A stretch of DNA of 64,000 nucleotides, from the NCBI GenBank assembly GCA_018364455.1, contig JAGZLW010000001.1, forward strand, positions 93,786 to 157,785. The letters are read 5' to 3'. Below, in pieces: positions 26,349 to 34,923 of this stretch; within the stretch, counting starts at the first letter, position 1, and every line of letters starts with the position of its first letter. The DNA is from Streptococcus mitis (GTDB lineage: Bacteria; Bacillota; Bacilli; Lactobacillales; Streptococcaceae). A program made the translations under genes and the position numbers. Below the pieces are notes generated by a model that was not told the DNA's origin, made no database searches, and saw nothing but the letters and a program-made list of their open reading frames with translations.

Positions 26349-28295
26349 TTAGACATCAAGTGTACTATAGACAGCATTTTCTTCGATAAACTCACGACGA
26401 GGTTCTACTCTATCCCCCATCAACATATCAAAGATTTTATCTGCTTCAGCCGCATCATCCACAGAAACTCTGGCCATCAAGCGATGTTCCGGATCCATGG
26501 TTGTTTCCCACAATTGGTGGTCATCCATTTCACCCAGACCTTTATAACGCTGAATAGTTGGTTTGGCACGTCCTTCACTGTGGCGGGCCAAGGCCTCTTG
26601 GAGTTTGATTTCTTGATCTGCACCTGGCTGGATGTATTCTTTAATCTCGCTTCCAACCTTGACACCATAGATTGGTGGTTGGGCGATATAAACATAACCA
26701 GCTTCTAGGATTGGTTTCATATAACGATAAATCAAGGTCAAAAGAAGGGTACGAATGTGGGCTCCATCGACATCGGCATCGGTCATCAAAACGAGTTTTT
26801 GGTAACGGGCTTTCGAAACATCAAATTCTGCCCCAAATCCTGTTCCCATCGCTGTAAAAAGACTACGAATTTCTTCGTTAGCTAGAATCTTATCCATACT
26901 TGCCTTTTCAACGTTCAAAATCTTACCGCGGATTGGAAGAATTGCCTGAAATTCACGGTTACGACCAGATTTGGCTGATCCACCAGCTGAGTCTCCTTCG
27001 ACGATGAAGAGTTCTGTTTCAGCAGGATTGTTAGAAGAACAGTCTGCTAGTTTCCCTGGAAGGTTGGAAATTTCCAAACCAGATTTTTTACGAGTAACTT
27101 CACGCGCACGCTTGGCAGCCACACGAGCCTTGGCAGCCAAAATTCCTTTTTCCACGATACGTTTGGCAATCTGTGGATTTTCCATAAGAAAATCAGAGAA
27201 GGCATCACTGAAGAGGCGATTGGTAATCTTGACCACTTCGCTATTCCCCAGTTTGGTCTTAGTTTGTCCTTCAAACTGTGGATTTGGGTGTTTAACTGAG
27301 ATAACTGCAGTTAAGCCTTCGCGAACATCTTCCCCTGTTAGGTTGTCCTCATTGTCTTTCAGTAACTTATTTTTACGAGCATAATCGTTGATAACACGTG
27401 TCAAGGCTGTACGGAAACCTTGTTCATGCGTTCCACCTTCATGTGTATGAATATTATTGGCGAAACTCATGACATTTTCATGGTAACCAGTTGTGTACTG
27501 CATGGCTACCTCAACTGTGATATCATCCATCTCACCGTCTGTATAGATTGGTGTATCAAAGATTACATCCTTGTTCTCGTTGATATATTCAACATAACTA
27601 GCAATCCCACCTTCATAGTGGTAATGCTTGGTTTGTTCCAAACCTTCACGCTTATCTGTGATTGAAATTTGAAGACCACGATTTAGAAAGGCCAACTCTT
27701 GAATTCGTTTATTTAATTTATCAAAATCAAAGGTTGTTGTTTCAGTAAAGATTTCTGGGTCTGGTGTAAAATGAACCGTTGTTCCAGTTTTATCCGTATC
27801 TCCAACCACCTCAAGATCAGCAACAACATGACCACGACGGTATTCTTGGTAATGAATCTTACCGTTTTTGTGGACATGAACATCTAGTTGAGTGGAAAGG
27901 GCGTTAACAACTGAGGACCCCACTCCGTGAAGACCACCTGAAACCTTGTATCCGCCACCGCCAAACTTTCCTCCAGCATGAAGGACAGTAAAGACAGTCT
28001 CAACGGCAGGTCGACCTGTTTTTTCCTGAATATCGACTGGGATACCACGCCCATCATCGACAACAGTAATCGAATCATCTGGTTCAATAAAAACTTGAAT
28101 ATGGCTGGCAAATCCTGCCAAGGCCTCATCGATTGAGTTATCAACGATTTCCCAGACTAGATGGTGAAGACCTTCTTTTGAGGTTGACCCGATATACATC
28201 CCTGGACGCATACGAACAGCCTCTAAGCCCTCTAAAACTTGAATTTGACTGGCATCATAATCTTGTGCCTGCAGATTTTTGATTTCTTCTGTCAT
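26349..28295 (-). CDS. gyrB: DNA gyrase subunit B
   Basis: The ATPase subunit of gyrase, which introduces negative supercoils. The 648-residue protein has the GHKL ATPase domain (EIVDNSIDEALAG, VDDGRGIPVD, GGLHGVGSSVVNAL), the transducer, and the TOPRIM domain (VEGDSAGGSAKSGRNREFQA and DADVDGAHI). The C-terminus ends normally. Length and motifs are complete. It follows the HAD-like gene by 14 nt and is probably in the same transcript, and ezrA follows it. Confidence 0.99.
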   Translation of the reverse strand: MTEEIKNLQAQDYDASQIQVLEGLEAVRMRPGMYIGSTSKEGLHHLVWEIVDNSIDEALAGFASHIQVFIEPDDSITVVDDGRGIPVDIQEKTGRPAVETVFTVLHAGGKFGGGGYKVSGGLHGVGSSVVNALSTQLDVHVHKNGKIHYQEYRRGHVVADLEVVGDTDKTGTTVHFTPDPEIFTETTTFDFDKLNKRIQELAFLNRGLQISITDKREGLEQTKHYHYEGGIASYVEYINENKDVIFDTPIYTDGEMDDITVEVAMQYTTGYHENVMSFANNIHTHEGGTHEQGFRTALTRVINDYARKNKLLKDNEDNLTGEDVREGLTAVISVKHPNPQFEGQTKTKLGNSEVVKITNRLFSDAFSDFLMENPQIAKRIVEKGILAAKARVAAKRAREVTRKKSGLEISNLPGKLADCSSNNPAETELFIVEGDSAGGSAKSGRNREFQAILPIRGKILNVEKASMDKILANEEIRSLFTAMGTGFGAEFDVSKARYQKLVLMTDADVDGAHIRTLLLTLIYRYMKPILEAGYVYIAQPPIYGVKVGSEIKEYIQPGADQEIKLQEALARHSEGRAKPTIQRYKGLGEMDDHQLWETTMDPEHRLMARVSVDDAAEADKIFDMLMGDRVEPRREFIEENAVYSTLDV

Positions 28296-28309
28296 CTTAT
28301 TCCTTTTTC

Positions 28310-28873
28310 TTACATGTCTAATACTTGTCTTAAATTCACGATACTGGTAAACAAGTGGGTATCGAGTCCTGCAGCTTGCCCTGCTTCGATATCAATCGGC
28401 CGATCACCGATGACTAAGCCAGAGCTAATCTGATACTTTTCTCTTAAATAAATCATGGACTCAGGATCTGGTTTTCTCTTAAAGCCTGAGCTAGAAGTCA
28501 CCACTTCTGTAAAATAAGCTGCTATAGAGGTTTTTTCTAAAATTTCTAAGACCTGATCATTTCTGTGAGAAACCAAGAAATGACGCCCACCTTGATTTGA
28601 AATGTCTTGCAATAAGTCAGAAACTCCTTCAAATAAAATCGGGTGTTCAAGCTCTCGGGCTTCATTTTCCTTGTACTTATCTAAAAAATGCTCTAAGTTG
28701 GGAGCGAATGTCTCAATCGCAAAATCAGTAGAAACCTTTAAAGCTTGATAGACACTGTCATGGTCTTGTGTGATACCATACAGTGCCAATGTTTCAACAA
28801 AGGCAGCTGTTGAAGTTTCGTAATTATCCAGTAAAGTTCCACCTAAATCCCAGATATAATCGTGATATTTCAT
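28310..28873 (-). CDS. HAD-superfamily protein lacking the acid/base aspartate
   Basis: A 187-residue HAD-like protein, related to phosphoglycolate phosphatases. Motif I reads WDLGGTLLDN where active enzymes have DxDGT: the nucleophile Asp9 is kept but the acid/base Asp11 is Gly. Motif II (LVSHRN), the Lys (FKRKPDP) and motif IV (VIGDRPIDIEAG) are present. It may be a slow or non-hydrolytic member. The start at 28873 has GAAGGG close by and lies 7 nt after a TATAAT. It sits just before gyrB, 14 nt apart. Confidence 0.85.
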   Translation of the reverse strand: MKYHDYIWDLGGTLLDNYETSTAAFVETLALYGITQDHDSVYQALKVSTDFAIETFAPNLEHFLDKYKENEARELEHPILFEGVSDLLQDISNQGGRHFLVSHRNDQVLEILEKTSIAAYFTEVVTSSSGFKRKPDPESMIYLREKYQISSGLVIGDRPIDIEAGQAAGLDTHLFTSIVNLRQVLDM

Positions 28874-28880
28874 ACCCTTC

Positions 28881-28886
28881 ATTATA
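28881..28886 (-). promoter_or_regulatory. Extended -10 of the HAD-gyrB unit
   Basis: TGC TATAAT on the minus strand, ending exactly 7 nt before the ATG of the HAD gene. It predicts transcription starting at or next to the A of the ATG. Confidence 0.6.
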
Positions 28887-28932
28887 GCATTTTTTTATGA
28901 AAAAAGCGATGATTTCCCTGAGTTTTATACAT

Positions 28933-28960
28933 AAAAAAACGAGAGTTTGACTCCCGTTTT
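28933..28960 (-). terminator. Intrinsic terminator after the DJ-1 gene
   Basis: AAAACGGGAGT/ACTCTCGTTTT (minus strand) with a 3-nt loop and seven T residues. The arm begins within the stop codon of the DJ-1 gene. Confidence 0.85.
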
Positions 28961-29513
28961 ATTGATTTTTACCAAAGACATCTCGATAGAGCATTCCTGT
29001 TCGTAAAGTCTCTGAGTCTCCTCCTAGTTGGTCCACCAACTCGTAGGCAAAGGCAAGGGCTGTAGAGGGACCTCGACTGGTTGTCAAATGACCATCCACC
29101 ACTACTGCTTCCTTGACATATTGACCATCAAGGATTTGCTCTTGAACGCCATCATAGCAGGTGTACTGCTTGTTTTTCAGAACTCCTGCTTGATTTAGCG
29201 CAATTGATGCCGCACAAATGGCTGCTAGTTTCTTCCCTTCTTGCTCGAAGCTTTGCAATTCTTGCATCAAGGACTGATTATCACGCAAATGTGCAGAACC
29301 AGGCATCCCTCCAGGAAGGACAATCATGTCATAGTCTGATAAATCACCATCAAAGACACGATCTGCTCTTACTTGGATTTCGTGCGAACCTGTTACTTGC
29401 TCTTCAAAACCAACCATATCACAAGTGATATTGGCCCGACGCAAGACATCTACAACTGTCAAAGCTTCAATTTCTTCAAAGCCCTGAGCTAACATAACGG
29501 CTACTTTAACCAT
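28959..29513 (-). CDS. DJ-1/PfpI (ThiJ/YajL) family protein
   Basis: A 184-residue protein of the DJ-1 branch, which includes glyoxalases, deglycase-type and redox chaperones. The nucleophile region is AAICAASIAL (Cys near residue 103) with PGGMPGSAHLR upstream and the Glu region QGFEEIEAL near residue 15. The activity cannot be named from sequence. The ATG follows AAGGAGAAAATC, and rodA ends 11 nt upstream, so the two are likely co-transcribed. Confidence 0.9.
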   Translation of the reverse strand: MVKVAVMLAQGFEEIEALTVVDVLRRANITCDMVGFEEQVTGSHEIQVRADRVFDGDLSDYDMIVLPGGMPGSAHLRDNQSLMQELQSFEQEGKKLAAICAASIALNQAGVLKNKQYTCYDGVQEQILDGQYVKEAVVVDGHLTTSRGPSTALAFAYELVDQLGGDSETLRTGMLYRDVFGKNQ

Positions 29514-29523
29514 GATTTTCTCC

Positions 29524-30747
29524 TTATTTGATTTGTTTTAATACAACCTTTTTCCGCTTGAATCGGACTTTTCCACTCTTTTCTTCAGCTAGGTTTGTCT
29601 GGTAACTCATCGATAAAAGCAAGCCAACACCAATCAAGTTACTGATAATAGCCGATCCCCCTTGAGAAATGAATGGCAAGGGAATCCCAGTCAAAGGAAG
29701 CAAGCCCGTCACAGCGCCGATATTCTCAAAGATGTGGAAGAGTAACATCATAATCAAACCAGTGGAAATATAGGTGTAGAACTGGTTATTTGATTTGAGA
29801 GTAATCTTCAACATACGGTAAATCAGCATGAGATAAAGGGCGATAACAAGGACAGAACCAATAAAGCCAAAATCTTCTGCAATGACCGTGAAAATCATAT
29901 CCGACTCTCGAACTGGAATAAGCAGATTAGAAGCATTAAACCCCTGACCAAATAAGCCACCGCTTCCAATCGCGATTTGCCCTTGAGCCTGCTGGTAAGT
30001 GGTTGTTTGGGCAAAGTCAAACGGATTGAGCCAAGCCAAAATACGGTTGATTTGGTAGGTCGGCATCCCCAATTGATGGAGAAAAGCACGACCGCCCTTA
30101 CTGATAAAAATGGCTAAGAATCCAGCAACTCCTGTTACAGCAGTCACAAATACTGGAATAATAATTTTCCAAGAAACTCCTGATAGTAAGACGATTCCTG
30201 AGAAAATGGCTACAAAAACCAAAGCCGTCCCCAAGTCACTTTGAAGTGCCAAAAGAACTAGGACTGGAATGGTAAAGACAATCATCCAAAAAATTAATAA
30301 AAAGTCCAGCGGAACTGTGCGTCTCCATTCCTTATGTTTCTTTGTAAATTGAACAATCACACGAGCCAACATGAGAATATAGGATATCTTCATAAATTCT
30401 GACGGTTGGAATAGGGTAATTCCATTTATTGATACCCAGTTTTTGGCACCCGTTGATGCAACTAGGCTTGGATTATAAAAGACGATAGGCAAGACCATGA
30501 GTCCCAAGCCTAAAATATACAGAAAGGGGGTCACTTTCCAAAGAAATTCTGTATTAAAGAGCATGACGATAAAACCAATCACAAGCCCCAAGGCAATCCA
30601 GGCGACCTGCTGCCCTAAAATGGGCAGAATATTGTTTGGATAATCATGACTAACAGCTATATAGATAGCGACCACGCCAATAACCAGTAGAAAAAATACT
30701 GGCAGGAGCAAACTATAATCGACTCTAGAGTCGAGAGAACGTTTCAT
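29524..30747 (-). CDS. rodA: SEDS peptidoglycan glycosyltransferase RodA
   Basis: A polytopic SEDS-family glycosyltransferase that polymerises lipid II for peripheral cell-wall growth, working with a class B PBP. The 407-residue protein has about ten helices and the conserved segments KNWVSINGITLFQPSEFMK and LLPLTGIPLPFISQGGSA. The length matches pneumococcal RodA. The start MKRSLDSRVDY follows AAGGTTAGTGTAT; an earlier in-frame start has no ribosome site. It follows dinG by 36 nt. Confidence 0.95.
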   Translation of the reverse strand: MKRSLDSRVDYSLLLPVFFLLVIGVVAIYIAVSHDYPNNILPILGQQVAWIALGLVIGFIVMLFNTEFLWKVTPFLYILGLGLMVLPIVFYNPSLVASTGAKNWVSINGITLFQPSEFMKISYILMLARVIVQFTKKHKEWRRTVPLDFLLIFWMIVFTIPVLVLLALQSDLGTALVFVAIFSGIVLLSGVSWKIIIPVFVTAVTGVAGFLAIFISKGGRAFLHQLGMPTYQINRILAWLNPFDFAQTTTYQQAQGQIAIGSGGLFGQGFNASNLLIPVRESDMIFTVIAEDFGFIGSVLVIALYLMLIYRMLKITLKSNNQFYTYISTGLIMMLLFHIFENIGAVTGLLPLTGIPLPFISQGGSAIISNLIGVGLLLSMSYQTNLAEEKSGKVRFKRKKVVLKQIK

Positions 30748-30783
30748 ATACACTAACCTTATACTTTCATACAATACTATTTA

Positions 30784-33234
30784 TCAAATTTCATTTAAAA
30801 ATTTATCAACAGCCTCATCAACTTCTGATTGAGAGACGGTTTTAACAGTCGCTTCTTTTGCTAGAGAAGTCACTATTTGCTTGCCATATCGTTTTCCGAC
30901 AATTCTCCTATCCAGAATGAGGGTTAAGGAACGTTGGTGTTCACGTCTCATACTTCTTCCCAAAGCCTGTTTTAAACGAATAATAGCCATCGGCAATTGA
31001 TAATCATAAAAGGCATTTTTCCCTTCTTGAATTAGTTCCTGATTAATCTTTTTCGTCAAGGGTTCTTGGGGATTTTGGAAAGGAAGTCTTGGTACAACTT
31101 GAATCACAAAAGGATGACTTGAAAAATCAACTCCCTCCCAGAAACTTGCTGCACCAAGCAAAATTTGTTGTTCTCCTTTTTCAAAGCGTTTCTTCAGTTG
31201 ATGAACATCGCCATTTTTATACTGGGCTAAATGACTTACAGGGAGTAAATTTGATACTGCTAGAAGCATGTCTTTGGCAGTAAAGAGAACTAAAATCGGT
31301 TGCTGGAAATCTTGAACATCCATCAGCAAATCAGCTACCTCTTGGGCATAGACTTCTAAGGAGGTTTCTGTCACCAGGGGAAAATCTTTGACCAAGACCA
31401 CTTCTTGATCCTGTGTTTTACAAGCTTCAATCTTAACAAATTTAGCTTCGGGATAGCCTAACAGGTCTGCCAAAGAAACTCTTTGACTAATCTCAAGAGT
31501 GGCCGACACTCCCAAGACTTGACATGAATCAGGCACTAAGGAAGATAGAAGAATACGGCCTGATTTCGTAGAAGAAATCTGAATTTTCTTTTGACTCGTT
31601 TCAGTTGCTTCAAGCCAGTAATCTCGGTCAGCTGTAAAATAGCGAACTAACTCCTCAAAGCCTTCTACTTCTAATTCTGAAAAATACTGGTGGAGATTGG
31701 CAAGAGAATCTAAGATATTTTTCTTAGATTTTCCAGACTGAAATTGTTCGATCAAGTAAAGACACTCAAAGCGAATGCTTTCTAGTATTCGTTGTTGGAC
31801 CTTATTTTGCTCCTCCAGTAAAGCCTTATCAACTAAATCAATAATAGACTGGATATCGTAGGTCTCTTGAAGTAGATTTTCTAGAGCCAACAAAATCTTT
31901 TGAACTTCATCAATAATCAATAAACGGTCACTGACAAATTCAGGATTATCTTCCAGTCTAGTTACAAGATAGGCATGATTGGTCACTAAAAGCTTGCAGG
32001 TTTGTGCCCTTTTTTGACTACGTTTCCAAAAATCTTCCATCACAAATAAGCTCTGGGATGATAAATTCCCATCATGACGAAGATCTGTTAGAAAATGTTG
32101 GTAACGGTAGAGTTGACCAATCTCATCCAAATCTCCTGTTTCTGTCTCTGTCAGCCAGACCAAGAGTTGCATTTTAAAGCGTCTAAATAAGCGATTTTCA
32201 TCATTTTCCTGCAAGGAACGATAAAAGGCATCCAACTTCAGGTAATTGTGTGGTCCCTTTAAAGAATGAATATCTGTATGGAATACTTCCTTGAGACGTT
32301 TACCTTCTTCTTCCATGATCTGATTTTGAAGAATCTTTGTCGGAACACTAAGAACAATTTGTCGCTCTTTGGCTTGAGATAAAGCGGGTAAGAGATAGCC
32401 ATAGGTTTTCCCAATCCCTGTTGGTGCTTGAATTAATGAGACAGGCTCATCTTTCAATAGCAAGCCAACCTCTTTAGCAAAACTTTCTTGTCGTTCCCTC
32501 ACTTCAAGATTCAACAGAGAAATATTTTTAGAAAAATCCTGAGATAGTTTTCGTGACTCATTTGGGGTTGCAGTTTTCTTGAAATATAGCCCTTGAACTT
32601 CAACCAAGTCTGGAGAACTCAGGATAGATTGGCTGCGATAAATTTCTTCAATAACCAGGTAGGACTCATACAAGAGAGCGTCAGCCATTTCCAGCAAGCG
32701 TTCCAAGAGACCTTTAGGAAGCTGTGCCATCTTTTCTCGTAAAAAAAGAAGTAATTCTGCTGTAGCTTGGGCATCTGAAAGGGCTGTATGGGCGTGTTTT
32801 AGAGGAATTCCTAATTCCTGACACAATATCGGCAAGCTATATTTTTCCAGTTCAGGGAAAAAAACCTGAGCCAATTCGACCGTGTCAACACGAGGATTTC
32901 TTAGTTCATAGCCTTCAAAAAATAAATTTTCCGCCAAGAGATTGGCATCAAACTGAACATTGTGGGCTACAAAAATCCCATCCTCCACCAAGTCAAAGAT
33001 TTTTCTAGCAACTTGCGAAAAATCAGGTGCTTGCGCCAGACGTTGGTCTGTCAATCCTGTCAGTTCTTTTATATGAGCATCCAAGGGTTCATGTGGATTG
33101 ACATCTGTCGTATAGTGATCGACGATTTTTCCATCCTCAATCACAACAATTCCCACTTGGATAATTTTAGCCTTACTACCTGTGCTAGTTGCCTCTAAAT
33201 CCACCACAACATAGCGATTACCAATCGTTTTCAT
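30784..33234 (-). CDS. dinG: DnaQ-family exonuclease/DinG-like helicase fusion
   Basis: An 816-residue protein with an N-terminal DEDD 3'-5' exonuclease domain (DLEATS near residue 12, VAHNVQFDANLL, HTALSDAQAT) and a C-terminal XPD/DinG-type SF2 helicase domain with Walker A APTGIGKT near 268. Motif II reads DEVQ in place of DEAH. The C-terminal GAASFWEGVDF and QALGRSMRR are conserved. No iron-sulfur cysteine cluster is evident, as usual for the Firmicute form. It has an extended -10 eight nt before the ATG and no ribosome site. Confidence 0.93.
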   Translation of the reverse strand: MKTIGNRYVVVDLEATSTGSKAKIIQVGIVVIEDGKIVDHYTTDVNPHEPLDAHIKELTGLTDQRLAQAPDFSQVARKIFDLVEDGIFVAHNVQFDANLLAENLFFEGYELRNPRVDTVELAQVFFPELEKYSLPILCQELGIPLKHAHTALSDAQATAELLLFLREKMAQLPKGLLERLLEMADALLYESYLVIEEIYRSQSILSSPDLVEVQGLYFKKTATPNESRKLSQDFSKNISLLNLEVRERQESFAKEVGLLLKDEPVSLIQAPTGIGKTYGYLLPALSQAKERQIVLSVPTKILQNQIMEEEGKRLKEVFHTDIHSLKGPHNYLKLDAFYRSLQENDENRLFRRFKMQLLVWLTETETGDLDEIGQLYRYQHFLTDLRHDGNLSSQSLFVMEDFWKRSQKRAQTCKLLVTNHAYLVTRLEDNPEFVSDRLLIIDEVQKILLALENLLQETYDIQSIIDLVDKALLEEQNKVQQRILESIRFECLYLIEQFQSGKSKKNILDSLANLHQYFSELEVEGFEELVRYFTADRDYWLEATETSQKKIQISSTKSGRILLSSLVPDSCQVLGVSATLEISQRVSLADLLGYPEAKFVKIEACKTQDQEVVLVKDFPLVTETSLEVYAQEVADLLMDVQDFQQPILVLFTAKDMLLAVSNLLPVSHLAQYKNGDVHQLKKRFEKGEQQILLGAASFWEGVDFSSHPFVIQVVPRLPFQNPQEPLTKKINQELIQEGKNAFYDYQLPMAIIRLKQALGRSMRREHQRSLTLILDRRIVGKRYGKQIVTSLAKEATVKTVSQSEVDEAVDKFLNEI

Positions 33235-33242
33235 TATAAAAA

Positions 33243-33248
33243 ATTATA
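33243..33248 (-). promoter_or_regulatory. Extended -10 of dinG, next to the start codon
   Basis: TTTGGTATAAT on the minus strand ends 8 nt before the dinG ATG. The preceding GCC-AAAT-GGC mini-hairpin and T7 tract look like the end of a terminator merged with the promoter. Confidence 0.6.
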
Positions 33249-33384
33249 CCAAAAAAAGGGCCATTTGGCACCTGCAAACATGGGATAATTTTCAAACTCA
33301 AAGAGATCACTTCCCTTAAAAAAAACATCAAACAGAGCATCCTAACCTGATGATTTTTTGAAAATGGTAAAGAAATACAAAAAA

Positions 33385-33420
33385 TTGAGAGAAGAAATGT
33401 TTGCATCTTCCTTCTCTCAA
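33385..33420 (-). terminator. Intrinsic terminator after the U32 peptidase gene
   Basis: TTGAGAGAAG and CTTCTCTCAA, perfect 10-bp arms with a 16-nt loop, followed by TTTTTTG on the minus strand. Confidence 0.85.
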
Positions 33421-33433
33421 CGAATCATTTACT

Positions 33434-34363
33434 TTATTTAACCATATCAGGATCGTAGTCGTAGAATCCTGTATCAAGAAAACGGTTTTTAGGGTGTAAC
33501 TTGCGCACTTCTTCATCCAGCAAGAAAGCTTGGTCATGGCTAAAGTTACCATCTTGGATCAAGCTACGCGCTTGGATAAAGAGTTTTGCAATCTCAACAA
33601 AGTTCTGACCAGGTGTATAGAGACCTTCTAATTTCCAGTGAGTAAAACCATGCTCTACCAATTCTATCAATTTGGTCATCAAATCAAGGTCATTGTTGGC
33701 AAAGATGTGGGTTCCATGATTGTCTTCAAAAATGGAATAGTGACTCTCTGGGTCACTTGGCTCAGCCAAGAAGAGATCACGCTTGCGCGTCTTTTCATCA
33801 TCGATATGCGTAAAGTTATAGTAGTTTTGCAAGAGCGGACGTTTAGAATGATGGATGACACTGGCACCGTAAACCAAAACTTCAGCAGGAATTTCCAAAA
33901 TCTCTGGCATTTTGAAAAGTTCAGCTGATGGAATTTCACGCGCCAAAACAGCCTCAGAAGCACCAGCCTTTTGTCCCCAGAAGTTAATCTGACGACTGCT
34001 TGTTACCATAGTTGAGGCATCATAGATGGTTTTAAAGGAATAACCATCGCGATTGACCACATAAAAGACACCTGCATCCCCAATTGTAATGTAGTCTGTC
34101 TTGATTTCTTCCAAAAAGTCTAAGAAAGACTTGATACGGTCCATCATATCTTGGTGCATGAGGGCATTAACCGCAACGATCAATTCCTTACCAGTATCAT
34201 GAACCAACTTAGCAATTTCACGCAATTGGTCATGACTAAAGGTTGTTGGCAGACGAAGGCCAAAATCTTTCTCTCCAACATAGATACGGTCTACGCCAGC
34301 TTCGAGCAGTTGTTTAACTTGTTCAATACTTTCAGCAGTTGCTGTAATGATAATCTTTTCCAT
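33434..34363 (-). CDS. Peptidase U32 family protein
   Basis: A 309-residue protein with the U32 family pattern: ELIVAVNALMH, DYITIGDAGVFYVV, and the C-terminal GHGFTHWKLEGLY-type region. Some U32 members are collagenase-like proteases, others act in tRNA or ubiquinone modification, so the name is only a family label. The ATG at 34363 is 7 nt past a TATAAT, with no ribosome site; a TTG nine codons upstream lies before the predicted start of transcription and is rejected. It is a single-gene unit. Confidence 0.87.
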   Translation of the reverse strand: MEKIIITATAESIEQVKQLLEAGVDRIYVGEKDFGLRLPTTFSHDQLREIAKLVHDTGKELIVAVNALMHQDMMDRIKSFLDFLEEIKTDYITIGDAGVFYVVNRDGYSFKTIYDASTMVTSSRQINFWGQKAGASEAVLAREIPSAELFKMPEILEIPAEVLVYGASVIHHSKRPLLQNYYNFTHIDDEKTRKRDLFLAEPSDPESHYSIFEDNHGTHIFANNDLDLMTKLIELVEHGFTHWKLEGLYTPGQNFVEIAKLFIQARSLIQDGNFSHDQAFLLDEEVRKLHPKNRFLDTGFYDYDPDMVK

Positions 34364-34370
34364 AAGAAAA

Positions 34371-34400
34371 ATTATACCACATTTCTCCAAAATCAGCCAA
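34371..34400 (-). promoter_or_regulatory. Promoter of the U32 peptidase gene (leaderless type)
   Basis: TTGGCT (34395-34400), 18-nt spacer and TGG TATAAT (34371-34376) on the minus strand. Seven nt separate the -10 from the ATG. Confidence 0.7.
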
Positions 34401-34474
34401 GACTTATCAGAGTTTTACAAATAGGAATTATTTCAGTAACTTCCACTTGACTCACCAAAGTGGGATTTAGTCTA

Positions 34475-34576
34475 ATACTCTTCAAACCACGTCAGCTTTT
34501 TCTGCAACCTCAAAGCGGTGCTTTGAGCAACCTGAGGATAGCTTCCTAGTTTGCTCTTTGTTTTTCATTGAGTATA
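34475..34576. repeat. BOX-type repeat, partial (boxA shortened)
   Basis: Begins ATACTCTTC and ends TTTTCATTGAGTAT, the usual BOX ends, which are imperfect inverted repeats. It contains ACCTCAAAGCGGTGCTTTGAG (a boxB-like hairpin) and TAGCTTCCTAGTTTGCTC (boxC-like). The boxA core is truncated after CCACGTCAGC. Such repeats are scattered in pneumococcus and its relatives. Confidence 0.85.
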
Positions 34577-34770
34577 AAACGGATTTTTATAAGAATAACT
34601 AGATGAAAGGCAAACCCAAAAGCATGAGAGAGCTTGCCAGTATCAATGATTTTGTATGCTATCCATAAATAGCAAACATCTCAAGCTCCATTAATCTTCA
34701 AAACAGCATAGATAAAATCTAGTCCAAAATTTAAGCAATTGATGCTGTAGGATTTATACATTGTTATAAA
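34577..34770. other. Unassigned AT-rich DNA after the BOX element
   Basis: No gene is evident. The plus strand has one 21-codon ATG frame at 34603-34668 (starts MKGKPKSMREL) with no ribosome site. On the minus strand, fragments such as YKIIDTGKLSHAFGFAF read as if from a decayed coding sequence with stops between, perhaps an old transposase. I cannot prove it. Confidence 0.35.
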
Positions 34771-34811
34771 TTTCTAGTCGTTTTGTTGTTATAGTAACAA
34801 AAACGACATAG
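34771..34811. other. Inverted repeat
   Basis: TTTCTA-GTCGTTTTGTT and AACAAAAACGAC-ATAGAAA form a near-perfect hairpin. It abuts the next hairpin, forming a pair of stem-loops after a 200-bp gene-free stretch. Confidence 0.6.
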
Positions 34812-34851
34812 AAAAACGAGTATCTCCATCTACGGAAATGCTCGTTTTTTT
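34812..34851 (-). terminator. Intrinsic terminator after the ABC exporter
   Basis: AAAAACGAG-TATCTCC and GGAAATG-CTCGTTTTT form a stem with T-runs on both strands. It lies about 70 nt past the exporter permease stop and could also serve any plus-strand transcript of the gap. Confidence 0.75.
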
Positions 34852-34923
34852 GCTAGTTAGAAGTGATTTTTTGCTCAGCCTCATTTCTTTTTATAAAATT
34901 TATCAAGCAAGCGACCAACAACC

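Noticed and set aside
34364..34390. TTG start nine codons upstream in the U32 gene
   Set aside because: It would place the -10 hexamer inside the coding region, before the predicted RNA start.
34603..34668. 21-codon ATG frame after the BOX element
   Set aside because: No ribosome site, promoter or recognisable sequence; it cannot be supported as a gene.
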